The notes under the pieces are model-generated. The model was not told the DNA's origin, did no database searches, and worked only from the letters and a program-made list of their open reading frames with translations. A stretch of DNA of 64,000 nt from Agrypnia vestita (lineage: Eukaryota; Arthropoda; Insecta; Trichoptera; Phryganeidae): positions 1 through 64,000 of the forward strand of contig JADDOH010003941.1 in assembly GCA_016648135.1 (NCBI GenBank). The letters are read 5' to 3'. Position numbers and translations under genes: made by a program. Shown here piece after piece: positions 11,313-23,420 of the stretch. Position 1 is the first letter of the stretch; every line of letters starts with the position of its first letter.

Positions 11313-12373
11313 AAAAATTTGAACATACTCAAAATATTTTGAATTTCTATCATTACAATGGAATTATTGGCAATTTAATATATGTACACTTTTAATGAAG
11401 AAGTCTGAAATCCTTCTACACTTTGAAGAAAAGTGACCAAGCCGGTATTAGATTCATGGTGAAATTATTACGTATATTTTTATACAAAATATTTTATCAT
11501 AAGTAATATACCTGACATTAATTAAAAATATGAACAAGATATTCGATGAAGATTACTCTGGTCAAAGCCTACGTCATCACTCCGATGAGCCAATGAACAA
11601 ATATCTAAGATGGTCCTAGTAAAGCGGTTATTTCTTTATATATAAATGAATATTACACTATGTTATTGAATATGTTAATAACAGAATGATAGATAATTTT
11701 TGTTAAAATAATTAGTATTTAATAAGATATTACATTTTAAAGTTTCGAAAAATGTATCGTATATTTTGACACTTCATGTGAAAAATGTGTAAATCATAGA
11801 CAATGTATAAGTTTATATGACAAATTTATATTTTTTATGGACGAAAAAAATATGATGAAAGCTTTTTCTTTTATATACCCTTTTCCATAGTTCTTAAAGT
11901 AATGACTGACATTCAAAATGTTTTTTACTTGTTTGTTGTTTTACTGAAAACGTACTGAAATACTCATTTTCATTGTACAACTAAGGGACCATGATCTTGA
12001 ATTATGCCGCCGTGTTTGCCATCCTTTAAAAAATTATTTTATTTAACAGAGATTAAAAATGTTTTCTCAATGATACAGAATTCCGAAAAAAAATCCCATC
12101 ATTATTTTGAGGAAAAGCGAGATAAATTGTTCGTTTATTTTTCGAAAGGATCTCGGCTGATTGCAATAACTTGCCATTGGTTTAAGCCAAAAATTTCCCG
12201 GTGCGCGCGTGTACTGCGCATGATTTTTGATATGTGCAATCAAAATCACGCGCTGGCTTAAACGAGATTTTCGTGTCAACCAATTATGATCCAAGACAAT
12301 ACAACCAGCCCTTTGTGTCGAAGGTACATATAAATATGAGAATTTATAATTTATTGTTATATATCAATGATAT
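11313..12373. other. AT-rich; imperfect inverted repeat near 12175-12290
   Basis: ATTGGTTTAAGCCA near 12176 is echoed in inverse by TGGCTTAAAC and AACCAAT near 12253-12284, with GCGCGC-rich sequence between. Overlapping 85- and 75-residue frames on opposite strands follow from this and are not called. Confidence 0.35.
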
Positions 12374-12374
12374 A

Positions 12375-13824
12375 TTAGGGTGCTTCAAAAATGTATAACT
12401 TTTTTTTATGAAACCCCCTTTCGTATGTCTAAAAACCTTTACAGTATTTTTCAAATTTTCTAAAAGACTTCCAAAAGTTCTCCCCTAAGGGCCGCCACCA
12501 GCTGTGAAAGTATGGGGCTGAACTTAAAATAATAGTTGGTATTTAAACAGTAAAAAATTATTTAAACGATTTTTTACGAAAATTTAGTTAAACTTTAGAT
12601 TAAAACCAATGAAATAATTACATGAAACATTTAAAAATAAATATAATAAAAAGGAATAATAATTATTCAAGATTAAGTCAACGTGAACTTTTTTGAGATG
12701 GAAAATTTTCGTCAATTACCATTAACCAAGAGTAAATATTGCTTTTGCTGTTATCTGGAATGAAGACGATAATCTTCACTCCACCGATGACTCTTCCATG
12801 AACACTGCTCCTCTCTCCGCTATATATCATTTACTAACTAACTAACTAACTAACCATCACGCCGTTTTCCCGCAGGGGTAGGCAGAGAGGATTGAACGCC
12901 ACACTCTTCTGGCAAACCGCTTTTGCTTCGGCCACATTCATACATCTTCTCATACAAGTTCTACGGCTGTTGCGGCTTTTAACGGGGCCATACTCAAACA
13001 CTTGTTGTATCTGGTCATGCCAGGTCTTTCGCTGACACCCTTTATTCCTGTTGCCTTCAACACTCGCCTCATATATTTTCTTAACCATCCTTTCCTCGTT
13101 CATACGTTCCACATGACCAAACCATTTCAGCATTCCTTTCTTTATTCTATCTACCTTTATTCTATCTACCTCATTTCTTTATTCTATCTTTCTCAAAATA
13201 CACCAATTGTTGTTGTCATGATCATCCTTCCTTGTTCTAATATCTTTCGTCAAAAAATCACACGATTGTGATTGTGTTTAAAAAATTATGTTTGATTTGT
13301 AACAAAATTTTCTAAGGGTTAACCACATTGAAACCATTTTTGAGGGTTGTTCGCTTTGAAAAACCTTCCAATCATTGATTTTTGAGGGCTGTGACCATTT
13401 TCTTTTTAGTTTTGAAGAATTCATTATCAAAATATGCAAAAGCAACAAGCTCATCAGACAAATACCAAAGGTGTCATTTTCGGAGTTTAACTCACTTCAG
13501 TCCAAGAAAATAAATTCAATACAAAAGGTACGCTATTTCTCCAAAAATTAAGTTTCGCTTCGGGATCGGGAGAAAGGTGTTCTCAACCTATCTACTTTTT
13601 TACTTGTTTGTTTCGGATATTACTTATTGATGTGTAATGAAATTTTTGATCTGAAGCGTTGCAGTCATTGCCCTAAACGACGCATATTTTTTTAGGTTTG
13701 ATCGATGGTAGCGAACCCTAAAATTAATTTTAAAGAAATACGTGTTTATTTTTTGGCTAATGAAAGAAAATAAAAGGGTGGCCCGATAAAAAATTAAAAT
13801 TAAAATTATTTGAAGCACTCCAAT
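12375..13824. mobile_element. Putative TIR-bounded composite element, about 1.45 kb
   Basis: The left end TATTAGGGTGCTTCAAA and the right end TTTGAAGCACTCCAATA are inverted and stay similar for about 50 bp (both run into T-rich sequence followed by CCCCCTTT / CCACCCTTT). A LINE 3' end is nested at 12838-13135. No transposase frame is recognisable. The superfamily is unknown. Confidence 0.45.
12838..13135 (-). mobile_element. Non-LTR retrotransposon 3' end with (TTAG)n tail
   Basis: The 95-residue minus frame begins MLKWFGHVERMNEERMVKK and continues with IYEASVEGN, RKTWHDQI and SRNSRRTCMRRCMNVAEAK. This is the C-terminal signature of insect endonuclease-RT LINEs. It ends in a GGTTAGTTAGTTAG-type tail (plus-strand ACTAACTAACTAAC at 12833-12852), which marks the true 3' end. 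This is the least decayed of the three copies of this family in the window: an uninterrupted frame, but 5' truncated. Confidence 0.75.
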
Positions 13825-13879
13825 ATATGTACGTACATTTACCATTTTTAATATTTATTATTGAATGTAACAAAACAAT

Positions 13880-14060
13880 GACAATTTTCCTCAACATTCT
13901 GTATTTACATAGTTCATTATTTCTTCGCAGTCTCTCCATTCGTCTTTTCCATACTCTTCTGAATCGTCCAACAGGCCTTCTTCCCTCTGGCATTTCCGAG
14001 AAAATCTGTCTTTCATTTCCCACGTGAAGGATGTGCCCAAGCCTTAGATGAGATTTTTAC
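13880..14060 (-). mobile_element. LINE C-terminal remnant, second family
   Basis: The minus strand reads LRLGHILHVGNERQIF, then EGRRPVGRFRRVWKRRMERL. The LGHI...EGRRPVGRPR pattern is a C-terminal block of RTE-type LINE proteins. It is 5' truncated and passes into unrelated AT-rich sequence after about 13880. Confidence 0.5.
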
Positions 14061-14340
14061 ATTTGCAGCAATAGCAGGTATGTCCTAAAATCCTTAAAAT
14101 AACATATATTTTTAATTTAACGGGAAAATTTAAATTAGTTACATGTTTTTTGAAACCGGGACAATATTTTATCCATAAAAATAACATTAGAGGATAAATT
14201 CTAAAATATGATTCTTTTCGAAAAATAATTTTAAAAAAAAAATGTTAAAAATCTACTTATTTAATAATGAGACTATTATTGAAATTTTATATTTTTCACT
14301 TAATTTAATGATCATAGTATGAGAAATTTAATATATTTTA

Positions 14341-14535
14341 TGTTATATATGGCGGCCCTCGAAACTCATTGGTACGACACTGGTTTCTCACACCGAGTGT
14401 TCCGGATTCGATTTTCGGTGAGACCAAAATTAATCTATGTGATTAACTCAAGCCTGGGTATTTTGTAATGTGTTTTGCTTCTATAATTGGACCTTTTGGC
14501 CTGGTGAAGCGTAAATAAAGGAAATATTTTTTTTA
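14341..14535 (+). mobile_element. tRNA-like SINE
   Basis: An A-box-like CTCATTGGTACGACACTGG is followed about 30 bp later by a B-box-like GGATTCGATTTTC, with a body ending in AATAAAGGAAATATTTTTTT. The structure (RNA polymerase III promoter, short body, A/T-rich tail) supports a SINE. Single copy in this window. Confidence 0.45.
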
Positions 14536-14876
14536 TAATTTTATTTGATAATTTGTTTTGATCATAAATATTTCGATAGCATGTAAAAAAAATCGTTTTT
14601 AGTCAGTTATAGAATTCAATTCAAATAATCCTTGAAGACAGGTTATATTAAAGAATTTTTGTAAAAAGTTCATTTTCCGCAGTAAAAGCTTAGTGAAATA
14701 GGACTACCAGACTGCACTCTAAGTACCGTCTGCATCTGGCCTATAAACGTCGATAAAGACACCGTTGGGACCATCTGAACAATATACAGGAACTGCAAAG
14801 GAGAACGGGTAAGGAGGATAACTTTGCCTAATGCGAGCGCATCCCCAGACCCGTTGTTGCATCAGTTTTGTAAACG

Positions 14877-15565
14877 TGCAGTTTATTTTAAATAATGTTG
14901 GATATTTTTTTACATTATTTTACACACATATGAAGACCTCGCCTTACGGCCTCTATGCCCCGAATACAGAGTCAATACTTAAATGATTTAAATATCAAGG
15001 TACGCTTTAAAAGCGTACTTTAACCTTTAAATCACTAAGTATTGTCTGTCTGTATTCGGGCCTATATCTATGTTTATATTTTATCCATGAATATTCTATA
15101 GTAGAGAAAAGAATATACAGAGTGTAACAGAGTTAGTCCATGGGTACTTTACAAGTAGATTCCTGTTGTAGTTAAGAGTCAAAAATATTCAATCTATCAT
15201 GATTTGTTCATTTTTTTTATTTACATGTGGTGCAGTTTATTCAAAATAATGTTGGATATTTTTTTACACTATTTTACACACAGATATGAAGACCTCGCCT
15301 TACGGCCTCTATGCCCCGAATACAGAGTCAATACTTAAATGATTTAAATATTAAGGTACGCTTTAAAAGCGTACTTTAACCTTTACATCACTAAGTATTG
15401 TCTCTGTCTGTATTCGGGCCTATATCTATGTATATATTTTGTCCATGAATATTCTACAGTAGAGAAAAGAATAAACAGAGTGTAACAGAGTTAGTCCATG
15501 GGTACTTTACAAGTAGATTCTTGTTTTAGTTAAGAGTCGAAAATTTTCAATCTACCATGATTTAA
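14877..15565. repeat. 354-bp tandem duplication with internal hairpin
   Basis: Unit 1 is 14877-15230 and unit 2 starts at 15231 with TGCAGTTTATT. Units are about 95% identical by eye. Each contains a hairpin (14957-15062 and 15313-15420) whose arms run GCCCCGAATACAGA... to ...TCTGTATTCGGGCC around the core TACGCTTTAAAAGCGTA. Each also contains the left end of a CAGAGTGTAACAG-type MITE near its 3' side. Confidence 0.85.
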
Positions 15566-15800
15566 TATCAATATTTATGGAGATATGCGACATCAAAATT
15601 TTAATTTTTTCTAATATTTCTGACCAATTTTTGTAAAACATTGAACGATTATTAGACTAACTTATTTGGAATGTAACAAAATTTATTTTCTTTAGTACAA
15701 GAAATAAAATGATAAAAACCTACCAATTGATATTAGGTCATGGTTGCTTGAACATTTTCGAGGCAAAAATCCGCCTGTAAAGTATTGTACACCCTGTATG
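15476..15800. mobile_element. MITE with CAGRGTGTAACA ends (complete copy)
   Basis: The left end ACAGAGTGTAACAGAG...GTACTTTACAAGTAGATT and the right end AAATCCGCCTGTAAAGTAT...CACCCTGT are inverted. Inner arms continue with GTCGAAAATTTTCAA...CCATGA. A truncated left end is at 15117-15230 in the first tandem unit. Related copies: 27655-28135 and 41975-42125. Confidence 0.6.
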
Positions 15801-16114
15801 TTGGTACATATGCTTAATAATATAGAAAAAAATTCATGTTCTTTTAAAATCTAAAATTGTACAGTTACATTAGTTAACTTTCGTTAACCTTTGTCATCTT
15901 CTTTAAGCTTCCAATATTAAATATAATCGTTTAACATATGAGACAGGGCACCATTTATTATGTTATTGAATACAACAAATATATTAATGGAAACGTCACA
16001 AAGGGATTTCGCGAAAGTAAGTAATATTGATAACCTATTTTTAGTACAGTAATGCTAGAAACCATTAAAATATAGTTACTCTTGACAATATTTTCAAATG
16101 TGTGTTTTGAAAAT

Positions 16115-16515
16115 ACAATTACTGGATTTATCCACTGCGGGATTATAATTTAATTAAGACAAATTTTAGAAGTCTCAGTGATGAAGCTATTTGTATGAGA
16201 AACATGTATGGAAGTTTTTTGTACGACGGTCCAGGGCTTAAAACCTGTATGAGCTGGCTTAAGTGATCACTAACAGAATGCAAAGTTCACCAATTCCAGC
16301 GCAAGAATATCTACACATCGAATTTTTTAAAGTTATATTTAAGTATGTTCCAAATAGGAATCATCCGTATATTTCAAGGTTCTATGCTCGTGACATGTTG
16401 TCTCCTCTCATGAAGAAGTATACATAGATTTAATAGCTGGTAATGATACTGGGCTTAATAGCTTCGTCTCTGTAAGACTTCTAAAATTTACCTTAATTAA
16501 AGTTACTCCATTTAT
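16115..16515. repeat. Dispersed repeat X, inverted arrangement
   Basis: The left part (16115-16300) is a minus-oriented copy with AGCTGGCTTAAGTGATCACT. The right end (16461-16515) repeats the terminal CTTCGTCTCTGTAAGACTTC block in plus orientation. The element therefore has inverted ends. Confidence 0.5.
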
Positions 16516-16810
16516 TCTGCCATTTGTGCTAGGTATTTTTTTAATATCTCTTTTAATCTGCTGTTCATAATTTACGGCATTTTTTCACTAGGAAAAAATA
16601 AATTGTTTACCATGGCAAACACTAGGAGCGTAATAGGGGCTACTGAAAAGTTGCTTCCAGCTTCTATTGACGTTTCCGATCCTCGAATCCGTGAGATGCG
16701 GACCTAGGATGTTGTAGGTCATCTTCTAAAAAACATATTGAATTCTAATATTAGTGTTTATATTTTTCGTTTCATTGATTTTTTAAATTAGGCGTTTAAT
16801 ATAAATTATG

Positions 16811-16844
16811 CCCAAACTGATAATTAATTAATTATCAGTTTGGG
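16811..16844. repeat. Perfect 34-bp palindrome
   Basis: CCCAAACTGATAATTAA is followed directly by its exact reverse complement, with no loop. Confidence 0.9.
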
Positions 16845-17296
16845 TTCGGTTAAAGATATTTTAATGTGTATGATCCAAGTATCTTTACAATTCATTTTAT
16901 TTTATCATTAAGTCATTATTTATTATATTTATTCATTATTCATTATTTATTATTACTGTTTAATACTAATTTACTGTAAAAAGTATATTGTATAATTCTA
17001 TCATATTCAAAATGTTTACAAAATATTCATACCTTGTATTATAATGTCACTCTAGGACCATATATTAGGGTCATTAATGACCTGTCGACTGCCTGTTTGC
17101 TAAAAAATAAAATAAAACATAAATAAAGTACATATGTAATTAATATTTTCGATAGGCTTGAGAAAATCTATAAAAGTACGTATTTTTCTATATTACAGTC
17201 ACCAAACCTGATAAATCGCATCCATCACAGTCGGTCGTAATTATTTTCAAAGAACGAAATCTTCCAAAACGTGTATGGGTTATTTTCCTTTTTCCT

Positions 17297-17329
17297 TACA
17301 GGAAGGGAACCTTTGATTCCCTTCCTGTA
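17297..17329. repeat. Hairpin with 13-bp perfect arms
   Basis: TACAGGAAGGGAA, a 7-base loop, then TTCCCTTCCTGTA. Confidence 0.85.
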
Positions 17330-19589
17330 GAGCGATACATTTTCCCCGCCATCCAATATAAGCCACTAGGCTCCTGCTATTGCCACTGATGTTTTTGCGA
17401 TGCATGTATGTGTTGGTTAATAATTCAGAAATCATAAGTAACCACTTACATCTTAACGGAAGTATACAGTAACTATTTTATTTTTATTTTTTTGCATATA
17501 ATAAATTTATTTTTAATACACGTATGTGCCGCAAACCACTCTCCAGGCCTCTGTCATAAGATGAGATCTCCCAATAGCGATTTTACGGCCTCCCTGTATC
17601 TATTCTAATAATGTCCACCCATATCATTATTAGACGTTGTAAGGGCCGAACTCCCTTTTGCGTTTCCTGGTGATTTTGAATGCTATAGTCACAATGTTAT
17701 CACATGTTCCGTCCATCTAAACTGACTCGATTTTAACATATATTGGAGTGAAGATATTTGGTTGTTGGAAAGCTTCAATCATCTTCAAGCCTTAATTATC
17801 CTTAATTGTTCTAAATATCCCCCGAAAATGTTTTTTCCCCAATACTTGGAAAACCATTAATTACTTATCTGCGGGGCTCGATGTTTCATATTCATATTAC
17901 TAGCAGTTTAGCAATTGCCTACCAACGAATGCAGCAATAGTGACCACTCCACAGCCCGTCGGCCGTGAAGCGGTCACCATTGCCGGCTGCGGCGCTGCGC
18001 GGCTATTGGTGCATACAATCGGCTATTGCCGGTAATTCCCCGCAGGCACCTATAGTGGCCACTTCGCGGTTGGGTCTACGCCGAGAACGCAAGAACCTCG
18101 TGAGTCAGCAAGCTATAAAATTTTTGTGTATGGTTTTTATTTCACTATTAACAGAATCTCGTATCGATTGGTGAAGTATTAAACTGACTAAGTTCATTAA
18201 AATATTGAATTTTCGCATTGATTGGGTGGAAATACAAATAATTAATTGATCTGATCGGTAATGAAAGTAAGAAGGTAAGAAAGGTGTAAGGGTGGTTGTG
18301 GTGGGAATATTAAGAAAAAAGTTCATGAAAGTAATGTTGTTAAGCAAATAAATTCAAGTTACCCGAGTTCAAATTTATTTTAATTTCTAATCTTTCAAAT
18401 TTATTATTTTATTATCACTGCGCAAGACGGGATAGATAAGTTTAATAATGTATTTATTATCTATGATGTGGATCGTAAATTCCAAAAATTTATTAGGTGT
18501 TAGACAACAACGATGCTCTCAAGTTTAAACTTGATACGTCTAGAAGTTTGATCGATGTTCTAAGTATTATTATCTTCGTATAAAATTTTATTTAAGTATA
18601 ATTTTTTTCTAATTTTGGTACATTTTAGACTTTGAATTAATTTTGTGTAAAATGTTATTAAATATAGCTTTTAATAGGTGACTCGTTTAAAGTTTGGCCT
18701 TCGGTCTGTAGTTTTTCGCGTCAGTTTTGCGGCCCTTTTCGTGGATTGGTTTATGAATCTGAATTATTTAGAAAAATGCTTTCGATTCACTTGTTGAATA
18801 TAATAGTGAAAGTGAACTGTAAAACACTGGCACATTTTGAATGAATGAATAATGGTGTAATCCATCGAGACCCATTTCTTTATTATAATATATATTTATT
18901 ATAACATACATCCATGAGCCGACTGTTTTTGAGGGCGTTATAATCATGTTTTTTTTTACACACATTACACTTTCTTATGAAAGATTACTTATTTTCTTTT
19001 TTTGTTGCTTAGGTCAAAATATAAAAATTCAATAAAAAATTAACGAACTAGAACATTAAATATAAAAACTCGCGACAATTTATAAAAAGTTTAAAAAAAT
19101 AAAAACCACAAAATTTTTATATAAGCATCCTGTACAACTTAAATAACGTACCACTTTCCAAACCATGTGTGTCACATACTTTAAAATTTGAACAACGATA
19201 CGAAAATTACCAAAGCCCATTTCGACAATGGACATCCTAGATAATTAATGCCGGGGCTTTATACTCGGGCAGAACCTTTTGCGTCCATAAAATTTTTAAA
19301 TGTTGCAACGAAAATGTTTGCCTCATAATTAGCATTAATAGGTAGAACTTACTAAACGAGCGAGTTTGTGTAGAAGGGAAGCGACGCTAATGTTGGTGAA
19401 GTAATGATGTAATGATATGATAATGCGCAACCCTTGCGTAACGCTCTTAGCTTGTGTTTTCATCCCCTACACTCAGAGCCCTTTTTCCAACGACTATTCT
19501 TCAAAAAAATTGCTACCGTTGGCGTCGTAATTATCCACTTGTCATTGCGTACATTGTGAATCATTTTTTAAATAAAATGATCCTTTTTT
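17330..19589. other. Unassigned; GC-rich island at 17935-18110
   Basis: The island contains CAGCCCGTCGGCCGTG and GCCGGCTGCGGCGCTGCGCG and stands out sharply from AT-rich flanks. A 69-residue plus frame crosses it without a recognisable domain. It could be a decayed element or an unannotated exon; I see no splice evidence that decides. The rest of the interval shows nothing. Confidence 0.25.
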
Positions 19590-19660
19590 ACAATTACATT
19601 TATTTATTTATTTATCAACGCTCCAGTGGGCTTTACCAGCTTATATAAAATTACTACAAT
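19590..19660 (-). mobile_element. Short LINE 3' tail
   Basis: Minus-strand sequence AGCCCACTGGAGCGTTGATAA runs into an ATAAATAAATAAATA tail, a typical TAAA-repeat LINE end. Only the tail is left. Confidence 0.35.
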
Positions 19661-20059
19661 TATTACATAAACATAAAACCCGTTTTAAAATAAAAAACCA
19701 AAACATGAATAGAAATAAAAAATATTCAAAACAAGTGAATAATTATTAAAACACTTAAAAAAAATATACATATTCACAAAAATTAGTATAAAAGCAAACA
19801 GTCATAATTTAAAATCTTTGAAAAAGAAAAAAAATGAAGATATTTAAACTGATATACCAGATGAGAAGATAAAATAAACCAAAAAATAATAGGTATATCG
19901 AAATAAAACATATTTTTAAAATAAATTAACTATCTATTACAAGTAATATTAACGTAATAAAACTGTACATACTTCTTTAACGTAATATAACAATCATTAA
20001 ACGTAGGTAATAAAATGAAAGTTAAGAAATGTAAGAAAACGGTTATAACTAGCAAATAA

Positions 20060-20146
20060 AAAGGAAGGATGGAAGGGAATGAAAGAAATCTATATCCAGC
20101 AGTGGAGAGATGAAGGATGAAGAAGAAGAAGAAGAAGAAGAAACGT
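20060..20146 (+). mobile_element. RTE-type LINE 3' end with (GAA)n tail
   Basis: The plus strand codes KEGWKGMKEIYIQQWRDEG, a stop, then GAAGAAGAAGAAGAAGAA. This matches the end of the minus-strand copy at 24341-24490, where the equivalent is NNKEGWKSMEEAYMQQWRNEN. Confidence 0.65.
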
Positions 20147-20584
20147 AGGTAATATTAATATAATAAAACAGCCTTAAATGATATATCACACTTAATGTTC
20201 AATTTGAAAACCATTACAAGTATAATTACTCAATGAATGATAATATTTATTGAAATGTCCCAATTATAATAATTTTTTGTCTGTCTGTCTCTCTGTAACT
20301 TAATATAGCGTCCGTAATTTCGTTCGAATTCACGGCTAAAAAAACGAAATTATTGTAGTCACCACCGCATGTGGGTGACCCGTTAAAAATACAGGACATG
20401 GCATAGATTTAGCAGCAGTTATAGGACTTGGCAAGTTCTTAGCAAGGACTTATCAAAGACGCGAACCGTTTTTACCTATAAAAAAGATTATAGGACGCAC
20501 ACTATATTTTCTAAAACGTATTTTCTTTAGGTACATTAGACATTATAAGCGTTTTTTTCCGATACCAGTGACATCTCCGATATG

Positions 20585-21290
20585 GTGAAGTGTAGTATAA
20601 CGATGGGCATGGATTAATGATGCAACGAATAGGAATACGAATATTCGTATTTTCCGAATATTTGTATGCGTCGAATATCATCAGGAATATTAAAAACAAA
20701 CTATTTACTGTTTGGTTGTGCATAGGGTATCCGAACACACCTATACACTCTATTATCGGGGATTCTCCTAACATTGAATGAATGGATTTGTTGAGTTCTC
20801 AAGTTGTCAATTGTTACTTGTTTCACAGCAGCATGAGTTCTTTCGTCTTGTCTCGTTTGGTTATTAATAACGTTAGGTGCTCATTACATGTTGTCTTTGT
20901 TTTGTAATACGTATTGTACGTTACATTTTATTTCTGTAGTGTGAAAAAGTGTCAACTCTTATAAAATAATTTCAAATTAAATCTATCTATCTATATGACC
21001 TCACATAAGCGTGAAAATGTACAAACGGATAAAAGAAAAGTTGTTCTTTTTAAACAAAAATTTGCCGGTGGTAAATTTTAATTATTAAATCTCACAGTAA
21101 ATAAAAACAGTGGTGTATTATTTATTACCTTGTTGAATTATTCGTATTCGTATTCGTATTCGCCGAATAGTAGGTTTAATATTCGTATTCGTATGAGAAA
21201 TAAGTATTCATTGCATCACTAGCTAGGATACCTGGCTCCCACCCAGGAGCCATAGGTTTGGTTCCCGGTACCGGAATATATTTTTCTCAT
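20585..21290 (+). mobile_element. tRNA-like SINE split by a hAT-like insertion
   Basis: Joining 20585-20614 to 21230-21290 gives a continuous tRNA-like head: GTGTAGTATAACGATGG (A-box side), a stem CCTGG, loop CTCCCAC, stem CCAGG (anticodon-like CCC, glycine), then GGTTTGGTTCCC (B-box side). This continuity independently supports the boundaries of the inserted element at 20615-21221. Confidence 0.5.
20615..21221. mobile_element. hAT-like non-autonomous element, 607 bp
   Basis: The ends are inverted: TAATGATGCAACGAATA at the left and TATTCATTGCATCACTA at the right (allowing for small gaps). Subterminal ATTCGTATTCG repeats occur at both sides. The flanking octamers GCATGGAT (20607-20614) and GCTAGGAT (21222-21229) agree at 6 of 8 positions, consistent with an aged 8-bp hAT target duplication. 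No transposase is encoded; the 87-residue minus frame at 20511 merely overlaps the end. Confidence 0.6.
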
Positions 21291-23229
21291 TTTATTTTGA
21301 TCTATTTTATTTATAATATTCATTATTTAATTATGTTGTCACTCGAGTGATATTGTCATCAAAGGACAGTATCGCGTTTAGTTTTGGGCACTGCCGGCAG
21401 AGTAAATATTAAAAAACAATGTTCAAATTTATTCATTGGTGTTGCCTATAAATAACAAAATACTCGTTCTACCGACAAGTAATAGTACCGTCATTTTTAA
21501 CGTGTTATAGCTAGTTGCTTACTGTTTATTTTCCAAGTTTGTAATATTCTTATTACTCGCGATGATTTTTTAAAATCTTTATTAAACTCCACTGATTGAA
21601 GATATTGTATATTTAAGCGGTCGCTGCACGTATTCAGATTAAGTTTTTATTTAAAATAAGGGTTTAGGGAAGTGAAGAGAAGCGGAATTTCATTATTCTG
21701 CGCGTGTCCAAAATAATAACGATCTGTGCAAATCTTGATCCAAGCCCCGAGAGTTGGATAGTTGACTATGTTTTCCTTCAAATTCTAGAGTCGAAATGAA
21801 TGAAATAATCCTCCGTAATACGACAGAGTTCTGATCCTGCGAGTACCATCTTCAGCGATGCATTCCATATCCAATGCGAGGCTGATGAATAGAATCCTGG
21901 AAATAAAAATTTTCAAACTTCTTTTCAAAAAGGGTCGTGTATTTCTCAGTCATATACCTATTTTTATTTATTGTGATTCTATAAACTATGGATTCCATTT
22001 AATTTTTTCAACTTATTTAATTGTTTCAATGTTTATTTAGCTTCATATTACATAATAAAAGGTTATAAAAACAAATTAAACAATAGTAATCCATACAATT
22101 AATACCTGTACCAGATGTGAGGTGTCCAGGTGAGAGTGAAGAGTTCGCAAAGTTTATGCAGGGTCCTAAAAAGTAAAGGTGCAATGTTGTTTAGATTTAT
22201 CAAAGGGCTAGTATTGTATAAAGAATATACAGACATGCATAGTTCCTTACACTTTTCCTTTTTTGTAGAATTTTTTTATTTTTTTTTTCCGAAACGAATA
22301 AGCCTAAAAGAATATTTAAATTTTCACTGAGGATTCCAGCATCCCAACAAAAAGATCATTTTTAGACCAACAGAAAGATATCACGATTCCCAATATCTCT
22401 TTTCTTCTCACGATAACCAATGTACTTACTTCTGAATATTAATTTTATAAATTCATTTTCTCAAATAAGTTAATAAGCGCCAGTACATTATCTTGTATGG
22501 GCACCTCGACACATACACCGAAGGTTGGTGACCTTAGTATAGGTATAGTTTTATCAACGCCATATGTGTTTTCAGTCCAAATATAAATGTTTCTTTAAGT
22601 GGGCTTTTAAGTTTAACGAAGAAGATACCAAATGGTACGTTGCTAATCATTCATACAAATTCTATTGTATTGTATTGTGTAGTAATGTACCTACTGAATT
22701 TATTATAATGTCACATTTATTCTATCATCAACTCTAAATTCTAGTAGTGATATAATAACAAATCTTATCAACTCTCCCAATTTCGAATGTACGTTCGTCC
22801 GTCCTTGGAATTACAACACATTGATATTGAATAAGCAACGAACGTCCATCCGTCCGTCAGTTTGGTGATCCGACAATTCATTCATCCCCCCACCTATAAC
22901 TTGCTGGAGCTACAACAACAACACTGATTATCAGCAACGAACATTAACTGAAAATGTCGTCATTAAAGAGTTGCTGCTGTAAACATACTATAGGTTGAAG
23001 GTCGATGAAATTAGTTTTTGGTTTGGGTGAACAAAGTCGATTTAAAAAACAAACGGCTACCTAACCGTGCATTTTCTGCTTCAAAATTCTGCATTATTAT
23101 GACCCGTGATTTTATTTAGAACCATAAGATAATAATACTGAAGATGAGTGAATAAAAAATCGAACACCGAATACAATAATGTAATTCCATAGCGGGACAA
23201 TATAATTTGAGAACATTATTCAAAATAAA
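21291..23229. other. No gene recognised
   Basis: Short frames (60-66 residues) are of low complexity. Around 22800-22860 the string ACGTTCGTCCGTCC and its variant AACGTCCATCCGTCCGTC form an imperfect local duplication. Nothing else is seen. Confidence 0.45.
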
Positions 23230-23234
23230 AAATC

Positions 23235-23420
23235 CCAATTTTATTTGAGGAGTACGAAAACAAAGGCAGCAATATCCACTTCAACCAATCAACCCGCATT
23301 TTGTCACGTGACAAAATGGCCGTTTCATACTGAAGTGAGAGTTGATGTTAGACTGAAACATTATAGTAAATACACAGCGATATCCAATTATGTAAATAGC
23401 AAAAGCTGCAAAGTAATACA
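23235..23420 (-). repeat. Dispersed repeat T, copy with E-box palindrome
   Basis: On the minus strand: ACATCAACTCTCACTTCAGTATGA, GGCCATTTTGTCACGTGAC and GATATTGCTGCCTTTG, in the order found at 38040-38175 (plus). Positions 23297-23318 are a perfect 22-bp palindrome centred on CACGTG. Confidence 0.55.

Noticed and set aside
17965..18174. 69-residue frame in a GC-rich island
   Set aside because: No recognisable protein feature; high GC alone lengthens frames.
20339..20400. tRNA-like or riboswitch-like segment near CACCGCATGTGGGTGACCCG
   Set aside because: No A and B box pair or cloverleaf could be drawn.
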